From Bacteroidota bacterium (GTDB lineage: Bacteria > Bacteroidota > Bacteroidia > Flavobacteriales > Flavobacteriaceae): DNA of 64,000 nucleotides. The notes under the pieces were generated by a model. It did not search any database. It worked only from the letters and a program-made list of their open reading frames with translations, and had not been told where the DNA came from. The stretch spans positions 1 to 64,000 of the forward strand of contig JAHJTN010000005.1 in NCBI GenBank assembly GCA_018829465.1, written 5' to 3'. Both the position numbers and the translations under genes were made by a program. Shown here one piece after another: positions 32,310 through 41,576 of the stretch (position 1 is its first letter; each line of letters opens with the position of its first letter).

Positions 32310-33104
32310 TCATTTAATCGAATTAATTTTCTCATACGATTTCACCAAACCTTTGATCAGCGCCGAACTCATGCCGGCGTGTTCCATTTCGTTGAGCCCG
32401 GCGATGGTGCAGCCGCGCGGCGTGGTCACCTTGTCAATCTCCGTCTCCGGATGGTTTTGCGATTCGAGCAACAAACTGGCCGCACCCAGACAAGTTTGCA
32501 CCGCCAGTTCTTTGGCTTCTGAGGCATCAAAACCCAACTGAATGGCACCTTGCGTTGTGGCGCGGATCAAACGCATCCAGAAAGCGATGCCACTGGCGCA
32601 AATCACGGTGGCGGCCTGCATCATTTCGTCTTCAATCAGCAGCGTTTTTCCGATGGGTTGAAAAACCGCCTCGGCCCATTTTACTTTGCCTTGCGCGGCG
32701 CGGTTCGCACTGAGGCAGGTCATGGATTGCCCGACGGCGCTGGCCGTGTTGGGCATGCTGCGGACGATGGGGATGTGTGCGCCCAAAACCGATTCGAAAA
32801 CGGCGATGTTCCTGCCTGTGACGGTCGAAATAACCAACTTGTTTTCGGTAATTTCCGGTTTGATTTCTTCTAATATCCCAGACAGTTGCCCGGGTTGGAC
32901 AGCCACAATGATCACATCCGAATTTCGGACGGCTTCCAGATTGTCTGTCCCAATTTTGGCTTGCGGATATTTGGTAAATGCCATCAACGAAGCCGGGTTG
33001 CGCTTGGTCAAATAGAGCGATTCACAAACAGCTTGTTCGCTTTCCAAAAGGCCTTTGGCGATGGACAAGCCTAAATTTCCAGCACCGAGTATGGCTATTT
33101 TCAT
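32310..33104 (-). CDS. proC: Pyrroline-5-carboxylate reductase
   Basis: A 264-residue NAD(P)-binding enzyme. It has AILGAGNLGLSIAKGLLES at the N-terminus, VQPGQLSGILEEI, VRSMPNTASAVGQSMT, and a C-terminal dimerisation helix with TTPRGCTIAGLNEMEHAGMS, the family signature. It reduces P5C to proline. It starts close to the upstream GNAT gene, with a ~125-bp repeat-rich gap. Confidence 0.93.
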   Translation of the reverse strand: MKIAILGAGNLGLSIAKGLLESEQAVCESLYLTKRNPASLMAFTKYPQAKIGTDNLEAVRNSDVIIVAVQPGQLSGILEEIKPEITENKLVISTVTGRNIAVFESVLGAHIPIVRSMPNTASAVGQSMTCLSANRAAQGKVKWAEAVFQPIGKTLLIEDEMMQAATVICASGIAFWMRLIRATTQGAIQLGFDASEAKELAVQTCLGAASLLLESQNHPETEIDKVTTPRGCTIAGLNEMEHAGMSSALIKGLVKSYEKINSIK

Positions 33105-33230
33105 AATCTAATGATTTGATGATATGATGATTCGATAATTTGATGATTTGATAATGCAGCAATGAATTTACCAACTTTAAACTTTGAACAAATAACCAAT
33201 AACGTATAACCAACTTTTCCTTAATGCATA
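33105..33230. repeat. GATGAT and AATAAC repeat words between GNAT and proC
   Basis: Noncoding. It is made of AATGATTTGATGATATGATG-type words and ends in AACAAATAACCAATAACGTATAAC, related to the composite repeats of the left-hand region. Confidence 0.7.
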
Positions 33231-33686
33231 TTAACCTTTCAAACTTTTCTCAAAACACAAACTGTTTTGCACCTGCGCGTACTGTCCGTAATTCGGGATT
33301 TGTTGATACCCACTTTTTTGGTACAACCTGATGGCACTACTTTGCCGGGTCCCGGTTTCCAAAATGCATTTTTCAAAACCCAATTCGCCGGCCCATTTTT
33401 CCAATTCCGCCAACACTTTGGCCGCAATCCCTTTTCCCCTGTGGTCCGGCGCAACATACATCCGTTTGATTTCCATTGTACAAGAATCGTATGCTTTAAT
33501 CGCCCCGCAGCCTACGGGTGTTTCCTTTTCAAAAGCCAATAACACATATTTGATGGCATATAGCTTATTAAATTGATCGTAAAATGCATGTTCATCGCCG
33601 TCCGTAACCGCCAAATCGGCATCAAGTTGTTGAACCAATTTGATGAAATCTACATTTTCCGCATTTGTCCGAACTGTTTTAATCAT
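33231..33686 (-). CDS. GNAT family N-acetyltransferase
   Basis: A 151-residue GNAT. It has VLLAFEKETPVGCGAIKAYD, the acetyl-CoA loop YVAPDHRGKGIAAKVLAELE, and ILETGTRQSSAIRLYQKSGY near the end. The ATG at 33686 is preferred. An in-frame ATG 12 nt upstream lies in a degenerate ATGATT repeat that probably drifted into the frame. Its place between proC and argC makes it one of two candidates for acylating glutamate, although small GNATs of this shape often act on other substrates. Confidence 0.82.
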   Translation of the reverse strand: MIKTVRTNAENVDFIKLVQQLDADLAVTDGDEHAFYDQFNKLYAIKYVLLAFEKETPVGCGAIKAYDSCTMEIKRMYVAPDHRGKGIAAKVLAELEKWAGELGFEKCILETGTRQSSAIRLYQKSGYQQIPNYGQYAQVQNSLCFEKSLKG

Positions 33687-33783
33687 TTGATGATTCAATG
33701 ATTTGATAATTTAATGATATGATTTTCTGATAATATTTAATGGCTTTATTAATTACCCAAACTTTAAACAAATATTCCCATTC
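33687..33783. repeat. GATGAT-type repeat words between argC and GNAT
   Basis: Noncoding. It has ATTTGATGATTCAATGATTT-like words and an ACAAATATTCCCATTCC end, of the same family as the gap at 33105-33230. Confidence 0.6.
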
Positions 33784-34770
33784 CTAAAAACTGCTCCCCT
33801 TCAACCTTAAACCCGTTGCTTCATCAAAACCAAACATCAAATTCATGTTCTGCACAGCTTGTCCGGATGCACCTTTGAGCAGATTGTCCGTGATGCTCGT
33901 GATGAGCAATTTGTTTTTGTGCTTATGCAAATGAAGGATGCAGTTGTTCGTGTTCACCACCTGTTTCAGATGAATTTCCCGGTGCGAAATTTTTGTAAAA
34001 ACCGCATCCTTGTAAAAATCTTCAAAAATTTGGTAGGCACTTTCCAAATCACCGGCATAATCGAGATAGACGGATGCGAAAATTCCCCGGCTGAAATTGC
34101 CCCGGTTGGGGATAAACAACAACTCGCCATCCAAATCGAGTTGCAGGGAAGTAAGGCTTTCCGTGATTTCCCCCAAATGCTGGTGCGTAAAGGCTTTGTA
34201 AACCGAAAAATTGTTGTCGCGCCAACTGAAATGCGTGGTGGAAGAAGGCGAAACACCCGCACCGGTGGAGCCTGTAGTGGCGTTGATGTGCACATCCGAT
34301 TGGATCTTTCCGTGTTGGGCCAACGGCAACAAAGCCATTTGAATGGTGGTGGCAAAACAGCCCGGATTGGCAATAAATTGCGCTTGTTTAATCTTGTCTT
34401 TTTGCCATTCCGGCAAACCGTAAACAAAGGTTTTGCCACTAAAAACCGCATCGGCCCGCAATCGGAAGTCGTTGCTCAGGTCGATGATTTTGGTAGCATC
34501 TGAAAAATGATTTTCTACTAAAAATTTAGCCGAATTTCCGTGGCCCAAACACAAAAAAACGACATCCACATCCGGATTGATTTGGTTTGAGAACATCAAA
34601 TCCGTTTGCCCGGTCAAATCATCATGCACATCAGAAACCGGGTTTCCGGCATTGGAAGTGCTGTACACAAAATCGATGGCAACCTGCGGATGGTTGATGA
34701 GCAAGCGCAACAATTCGCCCGCGGTATAACCCGCACCTCCGATGATTCCGACTGTTTTAATCGTTGACAT
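33784..34770 (-). CDS. argC: N-acetyl-gamma-glutamyl-phosphate reductase
   Basis: A 328-residue NADPH-dependent reductase. It has VGIIGGAGYTAGELLRLLIN at the N-terminus, the catalytic Cys in FIANPGCFATTIQMALLPLA, GSTGAGVSPSSTTHFSW, and FIPNRGNFSRGIFAS near the C-terminal domain. It makes N-acylglutamate semialdehyde from the acyl phosphate. Its start overlaps argG by 14 nt, so the two are translationally coupled. Confidence 0.94.
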   Translation of the reverse strand: MSTIKTVGIIGGAGYTAGELLRLLINHPQVAIDFVYSTSNAGNPVSDVHDDLTGQTDLMFSNQINPDVDVVFLCLGHGNSAKFLVENHFSDATKIIDLSNDFRLRADAVFSGKTFVYGLPEWQKDKIKQAQFIANPGCFATTIQMALLPLAQHGKIQSDVHINATTGSTGAGVSPSSTTHFSWRDNNFSVYKAFTHQHLGEITESLTSLQLDLDGELLFIPNRGNFSRGIFASVYLDYAGDLESAYQIFEDFYKDAVFTKISHREIHLKQVVNTNNCILHLHKHKNKLLITSITDNLLKGASGQAVQNMNLMFGFDEATGLRLKGSSF

Positions 34771-35953
34771 GATTTTTCAGGTTGTAAATTTTATTCGCAT
34801 TGGCTGTAATTTTGATAAAGCCCTTGGCTTCCTCGGCAGACCATGCCTTGTTGGTTTCCCCATACTGCCCAAAATCAGATTTCATCAAATCGTGGGGAGA
34901 GTCGATGCCATCTATGGTAAAGCGGTGGGGGTGTAAAGTTACAAAAACTTCGCCGGAGACATTTTTTTGGGTGCTTTCCAAAAAAACCTCGATGTTACGC
35001 ATCACCTCATCCAAATATTGGCCTTCGTGCAGCAACATGCCGTACCAATTGCCCAACTGTTCTTTCCAATGTTGTTGCCATTTGGTGAGCGTGTGTTTTT
35101 CCAGCAAGTGATGCGATTTGATGATGATGAGCGGCGCAGCGGCTTCAAATCCCACACGTCCTTTGATGCCGATGATGGTATCGCCCACGTGTATATCGCG
35201 TCCGATGGCATAGGCGGAAGCCATCTGCTGAAGTTTTTCGATGTTGCTAACGGGTGTGTCTTTTTGTCCGTCAAGCGCGGTGAGTTGCCCTTGCTCAAAG
35301 GTCAGCGAAATGTTTTTGGGTTCAGTCGCTGTAAGCTGGCTCGGGTAAGCCTCTTCGGGCAGGGGAAGATGGGAAGTCAAGGTTTGGGCTCCGCCCACAC
35401 TCGTTCCCCACAAACCTTTGTTGATGGAATATTTGGCTTTTTCCCACGGCCAATCCAAACCATTTTGTTTTAGGTAATCTATTTCCTCTTGGCGCGACAG
35501 TTTTTTATCGCGGATGGGCGTGACAATTTCGATTTCGGGGGCCAATACCTGAAAAATCAGATCGAAGCGGATTTGGTCGTTTCCTGCGCCGGTGCTGCCA
35601 TGCGCGATAGCTTGCGCACCCGTTTTTTTGGCATAACGGACGATTTCGAGCGCCTGTACAATGCGTTCGGCACTTACCGATAGCGGATAGGTGTTGTTTT
35701 TCAACACATTGCCGTACACCAGATATTTCACAACGGTATCGTAAAAAGTCTGCACGGCATCAATGTTCACATACGATTTGGCGCCGAGTGACAGTGCTTT
35801 TTGTTTGTTGACTTCGATTTCGCTATCCGAAAAACCGCCCGTATTGACACTAACGGCATGGACTTCATAGCCAAATTCTTTGGTTAAATATTTTACACAA
35901 TAAGAAGTGTCGAGGCCGCCACTGTAGGCGAGCACTAATTTTTTATGGCTCAT
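34757..35953 (-). CDS. argG: Argininosuccinate synthase
   Basis: A 398-residue ATP-pyrophosphatase. It has LVLAYSGGLDTSYCVKYLTK with the PP motif SGGLDTS at the N-terminus, AIAHGSTGAGNDQIRFDL, PWEKAKYSINKGLWGTSVGG and IKGRVGFEAAAPLI. It joins citrulline and aspartate. Its ATG overlaps the stop of the upstream GNAT by 4 nt (ATGA), and its end overlaps argC. Confidence 0.95.
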   Translation of the reverse strand: MSHKKLVLAYSGGLDTSYCVKYLTKEFGYEVHAVSVNTGGFSDSEIEVNKQKALSLGAKSYVNIDAVQTFYDTVVKYLVYGNVLKNNTYPLSVSAERIVQALEIVRYAKKTGAQAIAHGSTGAGNDQIRFDLIFQVLAPEIEIVTPIRDKKLSRQEEIDYLKQNGLDWPWEKAKYSINKGLWGTSVGGAQTLTSHLPLPEEAYPSQLTATEPKNISLTFEQGQLTALDGQKDTPVSNIEKLQQMASAYAIGRDIHVGDTIIGIKGRVGFEAAAPLIIIKSHHLLEKHTLTKWQQHWKEQLGNWYGMLLHEGQYLDEVMRNIEVFLESTQKNVSGEVFVTLHPHRFTIDGIDSPHDLMKSDFGQYGETNKAWSAEEAKGFIKITANANKIYNLKNHVND

Positions 35954-36573
35954 GACTTTTTATTATTTTTTAAAAACAAGGCTTGCTTGATGCTTTTGAG
36001 GCGTTGCAATACTTTTTTGTTAAACGGATGTTTTTGTTCGTGTTTTTTGTCTGCCGGGTCGTACAACATACCTGTGCACAAACACATTTTATGGTCGGTG
36101 CGCGTGAGCACATCGTAGTTTTTACAGGTTTGGCAGCCTTTCCAGAAAGTGGGGTCGTCTGTCAATTCAGAAAAGGTGACGGGTTTGTAGCCCAGTTCAT
36201 AATTGATTTTCATCACTGCCAATCCGGTGGTAATCCCGAATATTTTGGCACCGGGGTATTTTTCCTGAGAGTAGGCAAAGATTTTTTCTTTGATTTTTTT
36301 TGCCAAACCTTGGTTTCGATAATCCGGGTGTACAATCAGCCCGGAATTGGCCACATATTTCCCGTGCCCCCAGGCTTCGATGTAGCAAAACCCGGCAAAT
36401 TTACCGCCATCCAATGCAATTACTGCATTGCGATTGGTCATCTTGGTGATGATGTATTCGGGCGACCGCTTGGCAATGCCCGTGCCGCGTTGTTGTGCCG
36501 AAGTTTCGATGGTTTCACAAATAATATCGGCATATTTGAAATGCGATTCGTCTGCAATAACAATTTTGACCAT
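35950..36573 (-). CDS. GNAT acetyltransferase with Cys-rich C-terminus, first gene of the arginine operon
   Basis: A 207-residue GNAT. It has AVIALDGGKFAGFCYIEAWG and the acetyl-CoA loop LIVHPDYRNQGLAKKIKEKI. GITTGLAVMKINYELGYKPV follows. The tail has four cysteines in CQTCKNYDVL...MCLCTGM, which look like a zinc site. No ArgA or ArgJ is present in the operon, and this protein is translationally coupled to argG, so it is the best candidate for the N-acylglutamate synthase. That assignment is inferred from context, not demonstrated. Confidence 0.8.
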   Translation of the reverse strand: MVKIVIADESHFKYADIICETIETSAQQRGTGIAKRSPEYIITKMTNRNAVIALDGGKFAGFCYIEAWGHGKYVANSGLIVHPDYRNQGLAKKIKEKIFAYSQEKYPGAKIFGITTGLAVMKINYELGYKPVTFSELTDDPTFWKGCQTCKNYDVLTRTDHKMCLCTGMLYDPADKKHEQKHPFNKKVLQRLKSIKQALFLKNNKKS

Positions 36574-36876
36574 TTAGGTAATTGTTAGAATTAATTAAAA
36601 AGAGAAAAGGATTTTGAGAGGGGAAACGGACACACCTGATTCCAAATATGATACACGCTCAAAGGCGTGGATACGGGCGACGGCGCGATATAAACGTCGG
36701 GGTCAAACTCGGTAAGCTTGACAACGTACTGAAAGTCGATAAGAAAAATAAAATTTTCACTAAACTGAATCGATAATTACAGTGCAATATTATAAAAAAA
36801 ATTAGTTGTAGGAAGAATGTGAAGTAAATTCTTTGTTAAATCTGTAACGCGGTTGGTATGCTGTGATTGTGTTTTT
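36574..36876 (-). promoter_or_regulatory. Leader region of the arginine/proline operon
   Basis: This is the only long gap in this block. A promoter-like box TAATATTG (36785-36792 on the minus strand, one mismatch to TAnnTTTG) is followed by a leader of about 200 nt. The leader holds a GTG-initiated mini-ORF (36659-36760), a CACGC-CTTTGA-GCGTG hairpin at its stop codon and a T-rich tract (CCTTTTCTCTTTTTAATT) just before the first gene. No strong terminator hairpin is visible before the T tract. Confidence 0.45.
36659..36760 (-). CDS. Possible Arg/Pro leader peptide (33 codons)
   Basis: Starting with GTG AAA, it encodes a peptide that begins VKILFFLSTFSTL and ends FISRRRPYPRL before TGA, so four Arg and two Pro codons fall in the last eight positions. 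It lies in the leader of an operon for arginine and proline. No SD is present, which is normal for this phylum. A second frame on the same strand is also open across the region (LIDFQYVVKLTEFDPDVYIA) but lacks a start, so a decayed gene is an alternative. Confidence 0.35.
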   Translation of the reverse strand: MKILFFLSTFSTLSSLPSLTPTFISRRRPYPRL

Positions 36877-36912
36877 AAAAAAAAGCCGCCCAAATAAATT
36901 AGACGGCTTTTT
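36877..36912. terminator. Terminator of the rpoBC transcription unit
   Basis: AAAAAGCCGCC...AGACGGCTTTTT forms a hairpin with an A/T tract on each side. On the minus strand it ends the rpoC-DUF3467 unit. Confidence 0.8.
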
Positions 36913-36917
36913 GATAT

Positions 36918-37226
36918 TTAAGCTTCCCCAACCGGACCGAAGCTCGGTGGTAGCGGGGTTTGCTGAGCTTCTTCAATGTCGCCAAACTGTCGTTCAAATT
37001 TTTTGATGTTGTCAGATATGGCTCTGACCAATCGTTTGGCGTGTTGTGGCGTCAATATGATGCGTGATTTTACTTTGGCTTTAGGCCTACCCGGCATGAT
37101 ACTGATAAAATCCAATACAAATTCAGACGCAGAATGGTTGATAATGGCTAAATTGGAATAGATTCCTTCTGCCATTTGCTCATCTAGTTCTATATTGAGT
37201 TTTTCGCTCTCTTGATTTTTGTCCAT
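36918..37226 (-). CDS. DUF3467 protein
   Basis: A 102-residue protein with the DUF3467 pattern EGIYSNLAIINHSASEFVLD, FISIMPGRPKAKVKSRIIL and TPQHAKRLVRAISDNIKKFE, and a Pro-rich end. It starts 9 bp after rpoC and is followed by the terminator. The fold and function are unknown. Co-transcription with rpoBC suggests a constitutive, possibly transcription-linked role. Confidence 0.85.
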   Translation of the reverse strand: MDKNQESEKLNIELDEQMAEGIYSNLAIINHSASEFVLDFISIMPGRPKAKVKSRIILTPQHAKRLVRAISDNIKKFERQFGDIEEAQQTPLPPSFGPVGEA

Positions 37227-37234
37227 AACATTTT

Positions 37235-40200
37235 TTAGTTAAAAATCAACTGATCGTTCGCTTTCTTCTTCATCATCGTTTCCATTTCTTCTTTGGAACC
37301 GACGAGCAAATCGTCAAACCTTCTCATACCCGTACCGGCAGGAATTCTATGACCTACAATAACATTTTCCTTAAGTCCTTCGAGTTCGTCCACTTTACCG
37401 CTGACGGCAGCCTCATTGAGTACTTTGGTTGTTTCTTGGAATGATGCAGCCGAGATAAATGATTTGGTTTGCAAAGATGCTCTGGTGATACCTTGCAAAA
37501 TTGGTGTGGCTGTTGCTGAAATAGCATCTCTGGCTTCTACCAATGCTTTGTCATTTCGTTTCAACAAAGAGTTTTCGTCTCTCAGCTCTCTTGGGGAAAT
37601 GATTTGACCGGGTTTGAGATTTTCAGAATCTCCGGCATTTTCAACAACTTTCATACCGAAGAGTTTGTCATTTTCTGCAATGAAATCATCCTTGTGTACC
37701 AATTCGCCTTCCAGTAAAATCGTATCACCGGGATCTTGGATTTCAACTTTGCGCATCATTTGACGGACAACCACTTCAAAATGCTTGTCATTGATTTTCA
37801 CACCTTGCAAACGATATACTTCTTGCACCTCGTTTACCAAGTATTGTTGCACTTCGGAAGGTCCTTTGATTCTGAGAATGTCTTCCGGTGTAACGGAGCC
37901 GTCAGAAAGTGGCATACCGGCACGCACAAAGTCGTTTTCTTGTACTAATATTTGACTGGATAGTTTAACGAGGTAACGTTTAATTTCGCCAAATTTAGAC
38001 TCAACGATAATCTCTCTGTTACCGCGTTTGATTTTACCAAACGAAATGACCCCGTCTATTTCGGCAACTACTGCCGGATTGGATGGATTACGCGCTTCGA
38101 AAAGTTCGGTAACGCGTGGCAGACCACCTGTAATATCGCCGGATTTGGCAGATTTTCTAGGGATTTTAACCAAAATCTTACCTTCTTTGATTTTCTCATT
38201 ATCGTTCACCATCAAGTGGGCGCCTAATGGCAAGTTGTAAGAGCGGATAATTTCTCCACTGTTGTCTAAAATATTCAGCGTTGGAATCAATTTTTTGTTC
38301 CTCGATTCGGAAATCACTTTTTCTTGGAATCCGGTTTGTTCGTCTATTTCTACTTGGAAAGTGACACCTTGTTCAATATTTTCGTACGAAACTTTTCCGG
38401 TAAATTCGGAAACAATGACGCCGTTGAATGGATCCCACTGGCAGATAACTTCGTCCTTTTTCACTTCCTGCCCGTCTTTTACAAAAAGGGTAGAACCATA
38501 AGGAATGTTATTGACACTCAATAAAATACCTGTTTTGATATCATAAAGTTTAGACTCGGAAGTTCGGGATATTACGATATCTACTTTTTTACCATCCGGA
38601 CTATCGCCTTTAACGGTTTTGAGGTCTTCAATTTCGACACGACCATCAAATTTGGCTGTCAATTTGTTTTGCTCAGAAATGTTACCGGCAATACCACCTA
38701 CGTGGAAGGTTCTCAATGTCAACTGTGTACCGGGCTCACCGATAGATTGTGCGGCAACTACGCCGACAGCTTCGCCCATTTGTACCATTTTTCCGGTAGA
38801 TAAGTTTCTACCGTAACATTTGGCACAAATTCCTTTAGCAGCTTCACATGTGAGTGCGGAACGTACTTCAACTGATTCTATAGGAGATGCTTCAATGCGT
38901 TTGACGATTTCTTCAGAAATTTCTTCTCCGGCTCGCACCAATACTTCATCGGTAAGTGGATTTCGAACATCTTGAAGCGAAACCCTACCAAGGATACGTT
39001 CGCCCAGCGATTCCACAATTTCTTCATTTTTCTTGAGCGGTTTCACTTCCACCCCTCTCAAAGTACCACAATCTACCGTATTGATAATAACGTCTTGAGA
39101 AACGTCCACCAAACGACGTGTGAGGTAACCCGCATCAGCTGTTTTCAAAGCCGTATCGGCCAAACCTTTACGTGCTCCGTGGGTAGAAATAAAGTATTCT
39201 AGGATAGAAAGACCTTCTTTAAAGTTAGACAAAATGGGGTTTTCAATGATTTCACCACCACCTGCTGTCGATTTTTTAGGTTTCGCCATCAAACCTCGCA
39301 TACCGGTCAGCTGTCGGATTTGTTCTTTAGAACCCCGAGCACCGGAATCGAGCATCATATATACTGAGTTAAATCCTTGTTGGTCTTCGCGAATGCGTTT
39401 CATAGACAATTCTGTCAGTAGCGCGTTGGTAGAAGTCCAAACATCGATAACCTGGTTGTATCTTTCATTGTTGGTAATCAGACCCATGTTGTAGTTGGTG
39501 ATGATTTCATCAACTTGTTCGTTGGCCTGACTCAATAAATCTACTTTTTCTTTCGGGATAATGATATCGCCTAAACTGAAAGACAAACCGCCTTTGAAAG
39601 CGTAGTAGTATCCCATGCTTTTCATGCCGTCAAGAAACTTCGCGGTTGTTGGAATGTCAGTAGCTTTCAGGATATTACCAATGATATCGCGCAATGATTT
39701 TTTGGTCAATAGTTCGTTGATATAGCCCGCTTTTTCAGGAACTACCTCATTGAACAGGACGCGTCCTACAGTGGTTTCAACAATTTTGGAGACCAATTCG
39801 CCATTTTCGTTAAGATCTTTTACACGCACTTTGATTATGGCGTTTATGTTTACCCGCTTTTCGTTATGTGCGATGGTCACTTCTTCGGGAGAGCTGAAAG
39901 TAATTCCTTCACCTTTTACGGGGTATTCAGGCGTAGATCTTCTCTCTTTGGTCATGTAATACAAGCCCAAAACCATGTCTTGAGACGGAACAGTAATCGG
40001 AGAGCCATTGGCCGGGTTCAGAATATTACCTGAGGCCAGCATCAACAACTGTGCTTCTAAGATGGCTTCCGGACCTAGGGGCAGGTGAACCGCCATTTGG
40101 TCACCATCAAAATCCGCGTTAAAAGCTGTACAAGCTAGCGGATGCAATTGTATGGCTTTGCCTTCTATCAGTTTGGGTTGAAATGCCTGAATACCCAGCC

Positions 40201-41542
40201 TGTGCAAAGTTGGAGCACGGTTGAGTAGAACGGGATGTCCTTTGATAACATTTTCGAGTATGTCCCAAACAACAGGTTCTTTTTTGTCTATAATTTTTTT
40301 GGCAGACTTTACTGTTTTCACTATACCGCGTTCAATCAGCTTGCGAATAATAAACGGTTTGTATAGCTCGGCCGCCATATTTTTAGGCAGACCGCATTCG
40401 TGTAACTTCAATTCGGGACCCACGACAATTACCGAACGTGCAGAGTAATCGACCCGTTTACCCAACAAGTTTTGGCGAAAACGTCCTTGTTTACCTTTGA
40501 GCGAGTCTGAAAGAGATTTTAGAGGGCGGTTAGAGTCCGTTTTAACGGCTGATGCTTTTCGGGTATTGTCAAAAAGGGAATCGACAGCCTCTTGAAGCAT
40601 ACGTTTTTCATTTCGCAAAATAACCTCCGGTGCTTTGATTTCCATCAATCGCTTGAGGCGGTTGTTGCGGATAATAACCCGTCTGTACAAATCGTTCAAG
40701 TCGGAAGTGGCAAAACGACCACCATCAAGTGGCACCAAAGGTCTGAGTTCGGGTGGAATAACCTGAACTACTTTCAAAATCATCCACTCGGGCTTGTTTT
40801 CTCTGGATTTATTGGCATCTCTGAGGGCTTCTACTACTTGAAGTCTTTTGAGTGCTTCCGTTTTGCGTTGTTTAGACGTTTCTGTATTGGCTTTATGTCT
40901 CAGTTCGAATGAAAGTTCATTCAAATCGATACGCGAGAGCAAATCGATCAAACTCTCCGCACCCATTTTGGCAATAAATTTATCGGGGTTGGAGTCTTCC
41001 AAGTACTGATTTTCTTGTGGAAGCGTGTCCAATATGTTCAGATATTCTTCTTCTGTCAAAAAGTCGAGTCTTTGCAAAGGTTCGCCTTCTTCATTTTTGG
41101 CAATACCCGGTTGTATGACTACATATCTTTCATAATAAATAATCATGTCGAGTTTCTTAGATGGCAATCCAAGCAAATAGCCAATTTTGTTGGGAAGCGA
41201 TCTAAAGTACCAAATATGCACTATCGGCACTACCAAATTGATATGGCCTACACGCTCGCGACGCACTTTTTTCTCGGTAACTTCCACACCACATCGGTCA
41301 CAGATAATTCCTTTGTAGCGTATTCTTTTGTATTTACCGCAAGCACATTCGTAATCTTTAACCGGACCGAATATCCTCTCGCAAAAAAGACCATCTCTTT
41401 CGGGTTTGTGTGTTCTATAATTGATGGTTTCCGGCTTCAAAACCTCACCTTGCGATTCTGCAAGGATAACTTCCGGAGAGGCAAGACCGATGGCGATTTT
41501 GTTAAATCTTTGAATGGTATTTTGTTCTTTATTTTTTGCCAT
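37235..41542 (-). CDS. rpoC: RNA polymerase subunit beta'
   Basis: About 1435 residues. The N-terminal zinc site [20 protein letters not shown] and the clamp are followed by the catalytic [16 protein letters not shown] trigger-loop/bridge-helix region holds [18 protein letters not shown], and the second zinc site is [13 protein letters not shown]. It is a core subunit of RNA polymerase. The ATG at 41542 is preferred over one 6 nt upstream because it gives the usual MAKNKEQ-like start. The rpoB stop lies 35 nt upstream. Confidence 0.98.
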   Translation of the reverse strand: MAKNKEQNTIQRFNKIAIGLASPEVILAESQGEVLKPETINYRTHKPERDGLFCERIFGPVKDYECACGKYKRIRYKGIICDRCGVEVTEKKVRRERVGHINLVVPIVHIWYFRSLPNKIGYLLGLPSKKLDMIIYYERYVVIQPGIAKNEEGEPLQRLDFLTEEEYLNILDTLPQENQYLEDSNPDKFIAKMGAESLIDLLSRIDLNELSFELRHKANTETSKQRKTEALKRLQVVEALRDANKSRENKPEWMILKVVQVIPPELRPLVPLDGGRFATSDLNDLYRRVIIRNNRLKRLMEIKAPEVILRNEKRMLQEAVDSLFDNTRKASAVKTDSNRPLKSLSDSLKGKQGRFRQNLLGKRVDYSARSVIVVGPELKLHECGLPKNMAAELYKPFIIRKLIERGIVKTVKSAKKIIDKKEPVVWDILENVIKGHPVLLNRAPTLHRLGIQAFQPKLIEGKAIQLHPLACTAFNADFDGDQMAVHLPLGPEAILEAQLLMLASGNILNPANGSPITVPSQDMVLGLYYMTKERRSTPEYPVKGEGITFSSPEEVTIAHNEKRVNINAIIKVRVKDLNENGELVSKIVETTVGRVLFNEVVPEKAGYINELLTKKSLRDIIGNILKATDIPTTAKFLDGMKSMGYYYAFKGGLSFSLGDIIIPKEKVDLLSQANEQVDEIITNYNMGLITNNERYNQVIDVWTSTNALLTELSMKRIREDQQGFNSVYMMLDSGARGSKEQIRQLTGMRGLMAKPKKSTAGGGEIIENPILSNFKEGLSILEYFISTHGARKGLADTALKTADAGYLTRRLVDVSQDVIINTVDCGTLRGVEVKPLKKNEEIVESLGERILGRVSLQDVRNPLTDEVLVRAGEEISEEIVKRIEASPIESVEVRSALTCEAAKGICAKCYGRNLSTGKMVQMGEAVGVVAAQSIGEPGTQLTLRTFHVGGIAGNISEQNKLTAKFDGRVEIEDLKTVKGDSPDGKKVDIVISRTSESKLYDIKTGILLSVNNIPYGSTLFVKDGQEVKKDEVICQWDPFNGVIVSEFTGKVSYENIEQGVTFQVEIDEQTGFQEKVISESRNKKLIPTLNILDNSGEIIRSYNLPLGAHLMVNDNEKIKEGKILVKIPRKSAKSGDITGGLPRVTELFEARNPSNPAVVAEIDGVISFGKIKRGNREIIVESKFGEIKRYLVKLSSQILVQENDFVRAGMPLSDGSVTPEDILRIKGPSEVQQYLVNEVQEVYRLQGVKINDKHFEVVVRQMMRKVEIQDPGDTILLEGELVHKDDFIAENDKLFGMKVVENAGDSENLKPGQIISPRELRDENSLLKRNDKALVEARDAISATATPILQGITRASLQTKSFISAASFQETTKVLNEAAVSGKVDELEGLKENVIVGHRIPAGTGMRRFDDLLVGSKEEMETMMKKKANDQLIFN

Positions 41543-41576
41543 AATCATGGAAATAATAATTTAAAGACTGTTTTGA

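Noticed and set aside
36601-36760. Second minus-strand open frame (LIDFQYVVKLTEF...) across the arginine leader, considered as a gene
   Set aside because: It has no usable start codon and no family resemblance that I recognise; kept only as an alternative explanation of the leader.
36601-36769. Plus-strand frame with MIHAQRRGYGRRRD in the arginine leader
   Set aside because: It lies opposite to the operon, has no promoter box, and mirrors the Arg/Pro frame on the minus strand.
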